A DNA stretch of 7,192 nt from JBKJVQ01 sp046717125. Its GTDB lineage: Bacteria; Pseudomonadota; Alphaproteobacteria; Rhizobiales; Methyloligellaceae. The notes beneath the pieces were generated by a model. That model saw only the letters and a list, made by a program, of their open reading frames with translations. It had not been told where the DNA came from and ran no database searches. Within the stretch, counting starts at the first letter, position 1. Each line of letters begins with the position of its first letter. The stretch covers positions 1 to 7,192 of the forward strand of contig JBKJVQ010000220.1 of NCBI GenBank assembly GCA_046717125.1, in the 5' to 3' direction. Shown here one piece after another: positions 1-5,051 of the stretch. The position numbers and the translations under genes were made by a program.

Positions 1-499
1 CCTCGACCGAGACCTTGAATTCGTCGGCGAGGAAGTGGCGGAACCGCGCGCTGTCGAGTACGCCGGCCATGCCGACGACCATGTGGTGCGGCAGGCCCGA
101 AAATTCGCGCAACGCCCAGACCATCGCGTCGAGCGGGTTGGTGACGACGATAACGAAAGCATCGGGCGCATATTTCTTCAGTCCCGCTCCGACCTGCTCC
201 ATTACCTTCAGATTGATGCCGAGAAGATCGTCGCGGCTCATGCCGGGCTTGCGCGGCACCCCGGCCGTGACGATCACGACATCCGCGCCCTTGATGTCAG
301 CGTAGTCGGCCGCGCCCTTCAGTACCGTGTCGTAGCCTTCGACGGGACCGGACTGGGCGATGTCGAGCGCTTTTCCCTGCGGCGCGCCTTCGACGATGTC
401 GAACAGGACGACGTCGCCAATATCATCAAGCGCGGCCAGATGGGCCAGCGTGCCGCCGATCATTCCCGCCCCGATCAGGGCAATTTTCGTGCGCGCCAT
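1..499 (-). CDS. mdh: Malate dehydrogenase, N-terminal half (LDH-like, NAD-dependent)
   Basis: This enzyme oxidises malate to oxaloacetate with NAD+ in the cytoplasmic TCA cycle. The window holds the first 166 residues of a protein that is normally about 320 long; the rest lies beyond base 1. Visible features are the Rossmann dinucleotide motif GAGMIGG (residues 10-16) and an acidic residue (D34) at the end of the second strand, as expected for NAD preference. The substrate loop VPRKPGMSR (81-89) carries the two conserved arginines. There is also TNPLD (120-124) and GMAGVLDSARFR (143-154) with the conserved Asp and Arg. The catalytic His would follow just outside the window. The ATG at 499 is preceded by AAGGGG (508-513) at 8 nt. 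The gene begins 19 nt after the zapE stop, so co-transcription is likely. In rhizobia sucCDAB commonly follows mdh, which I expect but cannot see. Confidence 0.97.
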   Translation of the reverse strand, partial: MARTKIALIGAGMIGGTLAHLAALDDIGDVVLFDIVEGAPQGKALDIAQSGPVEGYDTVLKGAADYADIKGADVVIVTAGVPRKPGMSRDDLLGINLKVMEQVGAGLKKYAPDAFVIVVTNPLDAMVWALREFSGLPHHMVVGMAGVLDSARFRHFLADEFKVSVE

Positions 500-518
500 G
501 TGATGGTCCCCTTGCCAG

Positions 519-1682
519 TTAGTGGTCCCGGCTCGTTTGCCCGAAAGATTGATGCGCCGCAAGGCCGCCTTCTGTTCGAGTTGACCCATGGCCCGCGGCG
601 CGCTCGGCGCGCAAATCAAGCTGGCGCATTTCCATGAGGCGCGAAGCGGTACGCCGGAACTCCGCCGCCCCGTCGCCGGAGGGATAGAGCGCGTCGGGCT
701 CGGCATCGGCCGACACGATCAGTCCGGTGCCGCTGTCGTAAAGCGCATCGATCAGCGTGACGAACCGGCGGGCGGCGTTGCGGCGGGCAGGACTGAGCAC
801 GGGCACGCCGTCAAGCACGATGGTGTGGAAGCCATGCGCCACCGCGCGGTAATCCTCGGGCCCGAGCGGGGCTTCGCAGAGGTCGTCGAAGGAAAAGCGC
901 GCGACCCCCATCGCCGCCTCCGGCACGTCGATCGTGCGGCCCCTGACGCTGACGGACGAAGGCGATCCGTGTACGGAATTTGTCAGCCGTTCGAAGGCGC
1001 GGTCGAGCGCGTCGTGCGCTGCGGCGTCCGCCGGCGTAAAATAGCGTTGCGCGCCCTCCAAGCGGCCGCGCCGGTAATCTCGCGCCGCTTCAAGCGCGAC
1101 GACATCGCATCGCTCCTCTACCAGCCTGATGAACGGCTCGAAAAGCGGGCGGTTGAGACCATTCCTGTATAGATCGCGCGGCGCAGTGTTGGAGGTCGTG
1201 ACCAGTATAAGTCCCTGCGCGAACAGGCGCTCAAATAGCCGGCCGAGGATCATCGCGTCGGCGATGTCGCGCACTTCGAGCTCATCGAGACACAGAAGCT
1301 GCGCCTCGGCGAAAACCTCCGTGGCCACGACCGGCATCGGGTCGCCGCTGTCCGCGCGGCGCGCGGCCGCGATCAGATCGTGGACCTCGCTCATGAACTC
1401 CTGGAAGTGGATGCGCCGCGTCGGCGTAAAGGACACCGACTGGGCGAACAGATCCATCAGCATGGTCTTGCCGACGCCCACGCCGCCGAACAGATAGAGG
1501 CCGCGCGGCGGAGTTGGCGCGGAACGGAAGAAGGCACGGAGATCGGATTTTGCCGAGCGCAGGCGATCGAGCCTTCCGGCCAGGATCTCCAGCTCCTCAA
1601 CCACGAAGGCTTGGCTAGGATCGGGCGCGATGACCCCGGACGCGAGCATAGTCCTGTAGGCTTCAAGAAGTGTCTGCCCCAT
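519..1682 (-). CDS. zapE: Cell division protein ZapE (AFG1-like P-loop ATPase)
   Basis: ZapE is a cytoplasmic ATPase that acts on the Z-ring in E. coli and is related to mitochondrial AFG1/LACE1. With the start chosen here it has 387 residues, a normal length. It carries a Walker A motif GGVGVGKT (66-73), a Walker B motif LLCLDEL (129-135, Asp133/Glu134), a sensor-1-like TTSN (162-165), and the family's DYRRGRLEG and FDDLCEAPLGPEDY blocks further on. An ATG at 1697 is also open and would add five residues. I prefer 1682 because a partial ribosome-binding sequence (GGGAAG) lies 4 nt upstream, while the GTGGG before 1697 touches the start codon. It lies 57 nt downstream of the PAP2 gene and 19 nt upstream of mdh. 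The zapE-mdh order is a familiar alphaproteobacterial arrangement. The last 20 or so residues are low in complexity and probably variable. Confidence 0.95.
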   Translation of the reverse strand: MGQTLLEAYRTMLASGVIAPDPSQAFVVEELEILAGRLDRLRSAKSDLRAFFRSAPTPPRGLYLFGGVGVGKTMLMDLFAQSVSFTPTRRIHFQEFMSEVHDLIAAARRADSGDPMPVVATEVFAEAQLLCLDELEVRDIADAMILGRLFERLFAQGLILVTTSNTAPRDLYRNGLNRPLFEPFIRLVEERCDVVALEAARDYRRGRLEGAQRYFTPADAAAHDALDRAFERLTNSVHGSPSSVSVRGRTIDVPEAAMGVARFSFDDLCEAPLGPEDYRAVAHGFHTIVLDGVPVLSPARRNAARRFVTLIDALYDSGTGLIVSADAEPDALYPSGDGAAEFRRTASRLMEMRQLDLRAERAAGHGSTRTEGGLAAHQSFGQTSRDH

Positions 1683-1739
1683 GCCGCTTCCCGTCATCCC
1701 ACATGGCGCGCACGCAAATCACACCAACGGCGGCTCGCG

Positions 1740-2675
1740 TCAATCCCGATGCCCCGACGCAATCGACGGAATTTTCCGCCGGCTCATTTCCGCAAGCGCG
1801 ATGCCTGCCATCAGCCAGAAGCCGCCGACGAGAAAGCCTGCCGCCACGTCGGTCGTGAAATGCACGCCGAGGAAAATACGGCTGAAGCCGATCAGCACGA
1901 TCAGGATTGTCGTCCAGAATGCGATCTCGAACCGTCCGCGCGGCCAAGGCAATTCGCGCAGGATGGCATAGGCGATGATGCCGTAGACCGCCATCGCGCC
2001 AGTCGCATGGCCGCTCGGAAAGGCCGGCGTATAGGCCGTGAGATCGAGCACGAATTCGGGCCGCGCCCGCGCGAAGACGTACTTGCCGCTATAGGTGGTG
2101 ATCTGCGAGCCGACCACGCTCATCCAGACCGCCGGGATATAAGCCCGGGGCCCGCGCGCCCATAGAAAACCGCTCGCCACGATGGCGACGGCCGACAGCG
2201 TCGGCATGCTGGCGAGTTCGGTGATCCACATAAACAGCGCAACGAGAAACGGATGCCGATAGGGCGCGATGAAATCGGCAATGGCCTGGTCGAATGTTTG
2301 CGCTTCTTCCGCTTCGAGGACCGCTTCGACGAGACCGCCGAGCAGGACCAGGAGATAGACGCCCGCAACGACGAACAGGGTCAGTGGCAAGCCAGTGAAA
2401 TTGCGCGGATCGAGCCGCGTCGCGATCACCCGATAAGTTCTGGGAAACCGGTCGCGAAACCAGACGCGCAGGGCGAAGCGTTCGGCCAGCGTAGATTGTG
2501 AAATTCGCCCGTAGCCGGCGCGCGCACCAGTGTAAGCAAGCCGTGAGCCGTAGAGAAGCGCGCCCCAGAGAACGAACAGCAACAGCGCGAAGCCGGTGAT
2601 GACGAGTGCGGCGTCGGCGTTCGACAGGCTGGTTTGGGGCAAGAGAGGTGTCCGTTGCGTGCGTTGCGGGCGCAC
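1740..2675 (-). CDS. PAP2-family membrane phosphatase
   Basis: This is an integral membrane phosphatase of the type 2 phosphatidic acid phosphatase superfamily, whose members dephosphorylate lipid phosphates such as phosphatidate or undecaprenyl pyrophosphate. All three signature motifs are intact: K198-x6-R205-P206, PSGH (220-223) and SR-x5-H-x3-D (S265, R266, H272, D276). There are about six hydrophobic segments, near residues 21-42, 96-118, 143-170, 178-194, 225-240 and 251-295. The exact lipid substrate cannot be read from the sequence. The start is GTG at 2675, the first start codon after an in-frame TGA, with no convincing ribosome binding site. A TTG at 2642 is the alternative. A perfect hairpin lies directly upstream (2682-2701). 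The first 100 residues, with a lone N-terminal helix and a basic linker ending in FTGLPLTL, resemble from memory the linker of DedA-PAP2 fusion proteins, but no DedA domain is present. Confidence 0.9.
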   Translation of the reverse strand: MRPQRTQRTPLLPQTSLSNADAALVITGFALLLFVLWGALLYGSRLAYTGARAGYGRISQSTLAERFALRVWFRDRFPRTYRVIATRLDPRNFTGLPLTLFVVAGVYLLVLLGGLVEAVLEAEEAQTFDQAIADFIAPYRHPFLVALFMWITELASMPTLSAVAIVASGFLWARGPRAYIPAVWMSVVGSQITTYSGKYVFARARPEFVLDLTAYTPAFPSGHATGAMAVYGIIAYAILRELPWPRGRFEIAFWTTILIVLIGFSRIFLGVHFTTDVAAGFLVGGFWLMAGIALAEMSRRKIPSIASGHRD

Positions 2676-2681
2676 TCTAGG

Positions 2682-2701
2682 TCAATCCGATGCCGGATTG
2701 A
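2682..2701. repeat. Perfect inverted repeat upstream of the PAP2 gene
   Basis: Eight bases (TCAATCCG) pair perfectly with CGGATTGA around a 4-nt loop (ATGC). The element sits 6 nt upstream of the GTG start of the PAP2 gene and 20 nt after the stop of the broken secreted-protein gene. No T-run follows on either strand, so it is a poor intrinsic terminator. It could be an operator, an RNA processing stem between two co-transcribed genes, or a structure that limits PAP2 translation. The function is unknown. Confidence 0.6.
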
Positions 2702-2721
2702 ATTGTGCTGTCAGGGCACTC

Positions 2722-3304
2722 TCAACGGATCGTCAGGGTCTCGAATACCCGGCTGCCCTCCGGTATCTCGTGCCGCTCAGCCGAACCGAAGGGCGCAACG
2801 GCAGTGTCTTCGGGCGGCGCGGCGATATGGTTGAGGTCGACGGCGTGGGGCGTGCCTGTCAGCCCCTCGTCAGTTTGGTTCAGCACATAATAGACGCCGT
2901 TCCAGAGATTGGCGCCGAACTCGCTCGGCATCTTGAAGAAGAACAGGAGGCCATGTTCCAGCCACGAGAAATCTTCGCCGGTGACGAAGCCGGGAGACGC
3001 GTAGGGATACGGCACGTGGCACAGGATCTCTTTCGCGCCGTCCCAGGCATGTGAATTCGCGCATCGACAGGAAGTAGTCCTGGAAGTGCCTGTGATCGAG
3101 CGTGATCGCGAACCCGATCCTGTCGCCGTTTGGCGTGAATGCGACGCTCCCGATCGGGATCGACTTTCCGTCCTTCGTCTGAAGCGCGATCTGTTTGACG
3201 CCGGCGAGGTCCCATGCCGCGGCCATGCCGGGCCAGACGAAGACACAGACGAAGACGAAGACGAAGACTGCACCCAATTTCAGGATGGCGTTTACTGGTC
3301 TCAT
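2722..3304 (-). pseudogene. Secreted hypothetical protein, disrupted by a 1-nt frameshift
   Basis: I do not recognise a named family. The ATG at 3304 has a strong ribosome binding site (GGGAGGA, 3309-3315). It opens a protein with a classic Sec signal peptide: a short basic start, a Val/Phe-rich core (residues 13-24) and an A-A-A cleavage site at 28-30. That frame reads sensibly to residue 87 (FLSMREFTCL) and then turns into Arg-rich nonsense, ending at 2870. The sensible sequence continues one frame over, with DGAKEILCHVPYPY, LEHGLLFFFKMPSEFGANLW and a C-terminus ending ETLTIR at 2722. Removing one C from the CCC at 3042-3044 (one G in CTGGGAC on the coding strand) joins the two halves into a clean protein of 193 residues. 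The mature part would be periplasmic or secreted and has a CHVPYPY motif and an aromatic-rich middle. This is either a true recent lesion or a sequencing error. Confidence 0.8.
3235..3268. repeat. Hexanucleotide tandem repeat (AGACGA)n
   Basis: Five to six units of a 6-bp repeat, AGACGA with one AGACAC variant, lie inside the signal-peptide coding region of the secreted protein on the minus strand. There they encode alternating Val and Phe. Six bases are two codons, so gain or loss of units would keep the reading frame and only lengthen or shorten the hydrophobic core. Confidence 0.85.
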
Positions 3305-3374
3305 CGAATCCTCCCGCGACGCGACGCCTCGCCTGCTTCAGATAACAAGCCCGCGACCTTTGACGCATCACATC

Positions 3375-3393
3375 GGTTCCGGTTGCCGGAACC
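3375..3393. repeat. Perfect palindrome with 3-nt centre in a divergent promoter region
   Basis: GGTTCCGG and CCGGAACC flank TTG, forming an 8-bp perfect inverted repeat. The right arm holds the GGAAC of the proposed DUF1206 promoter. The left arm places a second GGAAC on the minus strand, pointing at the secreted-protein gene. It could be two back-to-back sigma-factor recognition elements or an operator. Confidence 0.65.
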
Positions 3394-3412
3394 AGTGAAC
3401 ACCGCAACGGTT
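3388..3412 (+). promoter_or_regulatory. Putative EcfG-type promoter for the DUF1206 gene
   Basis: GGAAC at 3388-3392, a 16-nt spacer, then GGTT at 3409-3412. The consensus for EcfG, the alphaproteobacterial general stress sigma factor, is GGAAC-N16/17-(C)GTT. It points at the DUF1206 gene, whose ATG lies 31 nt downstream. Spacing and motif are read directly from the sequence; control by EcfG is inference. Confidence 0.6.
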
Positions 3413-3443
3413 CTGACCTTGCAGCTTTTCCGGAAAAAATTGA

Positions 3444-4232
3444 ATGCGGGCTTCCAAAGCGGTCGGAATCATGGCGCGCGTCGGCTACGCCGCACGCGCC
3501 ATCGTCTATCTCATCATCGGCTATTTCGCGCTGCTGGCGGCGCTCGGCTCAGGCGCGACCAAGGACACGGACGATGTGTTCCAGGTCGTGCTCTCGCAGC
3601 CCTTCGGCATGGTTCTGCTGGCACTGTTGATCGCCGGACTGTTCGCCTTCGGCGGGTGGCGCATGGCGCAGTCCCTGTTCGACGCCGACGATCACGGCAC
3701 CGATGCCAAGGGGTACGGCATCAGGGCCGCGCAGTTCATCTCCGGTCTGATCTATTTCGTGCTGGCGGCGAGCGCGCTCGGTCTCACCCTGAGCTGGGGC
3801 GGCGGCGGAAGCAGCGGCGGAGACCCGACCGGCCAGTTGATCGCAGCCGCTGTCGAGCAGGGCTGGGGGCGCATCGCCCTGTATCTGATCGCCGCTGTCC
3901 CGGTCGGAATCGCCATCGCTCATTTCGTCAAGGCGTACCGATGCTCGTATGAGGACCACTTCGTCTGTGACAAGGACGTGCTCGACCGGGTCCGGCCCGT
4001 CGCCCGGATCGGCCTTGTCGCGCGCGGCGTCGCCTTCCTCATCATCGGTGGACTGATTTTCTGGGGCGGCCTGTCCTATGCTGCCGATAAGGCACCAGGA
4101 ACGCAGGCCGCGCTCGATGCCTTGCGATCCGCGCCGTTCGGATGGGTGCTATTGATGCTAATGGGTGCAGGCCTGATCGCGTTCGCCGCATTCTGCGCGG
4201 CGCAGGCGGCGTACCGGCGCGTTGACGTCTAG
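3444..4232 (+). CDS. DUF1206-family membrane protein
   Basis: This is a 262-residue inner-membrane protein with six predicted helices in three pairs, matching the three-repeat design of DUF1206. The helices fall near 17-36, 54-72, 96-116, 143-163, 188-209 and 233-255. The repeats show in GYAARAIVYLIIGYFALLAA (14-33) and GLVARGVAFLIIGGLIFWGG (190-209), and in QPFGMVLLALLIAGL (52-66) against APFGWVLLMLMGAGL (230-244). A glycine-rich loop, WGGGGSSGGDPTG, lies at 118-130 between repeat halves. The family's biochemical role is unknown. The ATG at 3444 has only a weak ribosome binding site; an ATG at 3471 (reading MARVGYAAR) is a possible later start. A GGAAC-N16-GGTT promoter just upstream suggests stress induction. 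The gene is convergent with the csbD pair. Confidence 0.9.
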   Translation: MRASKAVGIMARVGYAARAIVYLIIGYFALLAALGSGATKDTDDVFQVVLSQPFGMVLLALLIAGLFAFGGWRMAQSLFDADDHGTDAKGYGIRAAQFISGLIYFVLAASALGLTLSWGGGGSSGGDPTGQLIAAAVEQGWGRIALYLIAAVPVGIAIAHFVKAYRCSYEDHFVCDKDVLDRVRPVARIGLVARGVAFLIIGGLIFWGGLSYAADKAPGTQAALDALRSAPFGWVLLMLMGAGLIAFAAFCAAQAAYRRVDV

Positions 4233-4257
4233 GCGTCCCCAACTAACGCAATGAAAA

Positions 4258-4361
4258 GCGCCGCCAAATCCGGCAGCGCCTTCCCATTCATTGAGTCTTC
4301 CGGTTTTCTAAGTCTTCCGGTTTTCAGAAACCGGTCGTCCGCCCCAGATCAGGGCCGGGGC
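4258..4361. terminator. Cluster of stem-loops between convergent genes (likely bidirectional terminator region)
   Basis: The 148-nt gap between the DUF1206 stop and the csbD stop contains no gene. It holds three stems: 4258-4265/4272-4279 (8 bp with one mismatch), 4317-4323/4328-4334 (CCGGTTT/AAACCGG, perfect, 4-nt loop) and 4341-4345/4357-4361 (GCCCC/GGGGC). The last is followed on the plus strand by AGGCTTTTCT, the only short T-run. A terminator role fits the convergent layout, but no single stem is a textbook intrinsic terminator. Confidence 0.45.
4294..4325. repeat. Tandem direct repeat, 15 bp in 17-bp units
   Basis: AGTCTTCCGGTTTTC occurs at 4294-4308 and again at 4311-4325. The second copy supplies the left arm of the perfect CCGGTTT/AAACCGG stem, and the first copy could pair with the same right arm, so two alternative hairpins are possible. 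This is probably a local duplication in terminator DNA. Confidence 0.75.
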
Positions 4362-4380
4362 AGGCTTTTCTGAATGATGT

Positions 4381-4572
4381 TTAGAACTTGTCGACCTTAT
4401 CCTTGATCTTGTCCTTGACCTTGCCGACCGTCTGCTGCGCTTCGCCTTTGCGCTCCTGGACGACGCCCTCGGCTTCCGTCTCCTCGGAACCGGTCATCCT
4501 GCCGACGCCCTGCTTGACGTTGCCTGCGGCCTCGTTGGCCATACCTTTGATCTTGTCGCCTGTGCTGCCCAT
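4381..4572 (-). CDS. CsbD-family stress protein (copy 1)
   Basis: This small hydrophilic protein of 63 residues matches the CsbD family over its whole length: GDKIKGMANEAAGNVKQGVG, then a TGSEETEAEG block, then a Lys/Asp-rich tail ending DKVDKF. It has no membrane segment or signal peptide and should be cytoplasmic. CsbD was first described as a general stress (sigma B) protein in Bacillus subtilis. In alphaproteobacteria its relatives are often stress-induced, and the molecular role is unknown. The ATG at 4572 has an AG-rich stretch (AGAGAGA) about 8 nt upstream. The proposed EcfG promoter (4649-4673) gives a leader of about 70 nt that begins with a short hairpin. A second, diverged csbD lies 142 nt upstream on the same strand. 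Confidence 0.93.
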   Translation of the reverse strand: MGSTGDKIKGMANEAAGNVKQGVGRMTGSEETEAEGVVQERKGEAQQTVGKVKDKIKDKVDKF

Positions 4573-4622
4573 GGGTCCGATCTCTCTCTTCTGTCACGCC
4601 ACCGGTGTTCGATGGCCGCGAT

Positions 4623-4637
4623 GACGCCACCGGCGTC
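4623..4637 (-). other. Hairpin at the 5' end of the csbD copy 1 leader
   Basis: GACGCC-ACC-GGCGTC is a perfect 6-bp stem with a 3-nt loop. If transcription starts 7-10 nt after the GGTT at 4649-4652, this stem lies within a few bases of the mRNA 5' end, where it could slow decay. The 10-mer ACGCCACCGG is repeated 28 bp away (4596-4605). Function is inference. Confidence 0.4.
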
Positions 4638-4648
4638 TCTAACTTAAA

Positions 4649-4673
4649 AACCGGTGCAAGGGCTGTATGTTCC
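4649..4673 (-). promoter_or_regulatory. Putative EcfG-type promoter for csbD copy 1
   Basis: On the minus strand GGAAC (4669-4673), a 16-nt spacer and GGTT (4649-4652) reproduce exactly the element in front of the DUF1206 gene. A stress sigma factor promoter before a CsbD gene is what the family's known biology would predict. Confidence 0.65.
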
Positions 4674-4714
4674 AAGGTGCCGTTGGCCCTGTTCTCAGCT
4701 GCGAACCGGGGGAT

Positions 4715-4903
4715 TCAACGACCGAGAAGCCGCCGCAACGCGCCCTTAATCCGCGCCATCAGGCTCTGACCGTCGCCGCGCATCCGCTGCACGGATCCCT
4801 CAATTTCGAGCCGTTGACTGCCTGTGAGCCGCCCGACTCCCTGCTTCAGCGCGCCAACGGTCCTGTTGCCGCCGCCGCGCAGCCGATCGCCCATTTCGCC
4901 CAT
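4715..4903 (-). CDS. CsbD-family protein, diverged basic paralogue (copy 2)
   Basis: This 62-residue protein aligns without gaps to copy 1 over about 53 residues, with about 24 identities by eye, including GALKQGVGRLTGS (17-29) and EIEGSVQ (33-39). The frame stays open upstream to an ATG at 5077, but that extension is Trp/Pro/Cys-rich and unlike any CsbD. The ATG at 4903 has a perfect AGGAGG 6 nt upstream and starts exactly where CsbD similarity starts, so I chose it. Unlike copy 1, the C-terminal third is Arg-rich and hydrophobic (LMARIKGALRRLLGR), lacks the Lys/Asp pattern and could form an amphipathic helix. It has its own GGAAC-N16-TGTT promoter candidate and lies divergent from the GNAT gene. 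The exact function is unknown. Confidence 0.82.
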   Translation of the reverse strand: MGEMGDRLRGGGNRTVGALKQGVGRLTGSQRLEIEGSVQRMRGDGQSLMARIKGALRRLLGR

Positions 4904-4909
4904 GTCCGG

Positions 4910-4915
4910 CCTCCT
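4910..4915 (-). promoter_or_regulatory. Ribosome binding site that fixes the csbD copy 2 start
   Basis: AGGAGG on the minus strand, 6 nt before the ATG at 4903. It is the strongest ribosome binding site near this gene and argues against the longer open frame starting at 5077. Confidence 0.85.
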
Positions 4916-4924
4916 GCTCGCACG

Positions 4925-4936
4925 ATGTTTAAACAT
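4925..4936. repeat. 12-bp perfect palindrome over the csbD copy 2 promoter
   Basis: ATGTTTAAACAT is a perfect 12-bp palindrome overlapping the proposed -10 (TGTT on the minus strand) of csbD copy 2. It stands out as AT-rich in a GC-rich region. It may be a repressor site or simply a chance palindrome. Confidence 0.4.
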
Positions 4937-4956
4937 GGGCGGAAGAGCCGGGTTCC
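4932..4956 (-). promoter_or_regulatory. Putative EcfG-type promoter for csbD copy 2
   Basis: On the minus strand GGAAC (4952-4956), a 16-nt spacer, then TGTT (4932-4935). The -10 departs from the consensus at its first base. Spacing is the same as at the other two sites, and the ATG lies 28 nt further on, leaving a leader of about 20 nt with the AGGAGG. Confidence 0.5.
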
Positions 4957-5051
4957 AGGCAAGCGCGAAATCACCACCCGCACGGCAAAAAGAACCAGAA
5001 TGCTGCGACGCGCCATATATGATGCAGTGCACATCAAGAGAGTTGCGATCC

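Noticed and set aside
35..1172. Long plus-strand open frames opposite mdh and zapE
   Set aside because: They are antisense shadows typical of GC-rich codon use; the minus-strand frames carry clear family motifs and these do not.
3235..3270. Possible CRISPR or short-repeat array
   Set aside because: A 6-bp tandem unit with no spacers; it is a microsatellite within coding sequence.
3086..3952. Plus-strand open frame of 288 codons across the divergent promoter region
   Set aside because: It has a biased Arg-rich composition and overlaps the secreted protein, the intergenic region and the DUF1206 gene; no family features.
5018..5023. TATGAT as a housekeeping -10 for the GNAT gene
   Set aside because: Near-consensus hexamer and suitable distance to the ATG, but no recognisable -35 at 16-18 nt upstream.
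4824..5051. N-terminal extension of the GNAT gene
   Set aside because: It overlaps csbD copy 2 on the other strand; the extension is Pro/Cys-rich, and a suitable start with a ribosome binding site exists at 5052.
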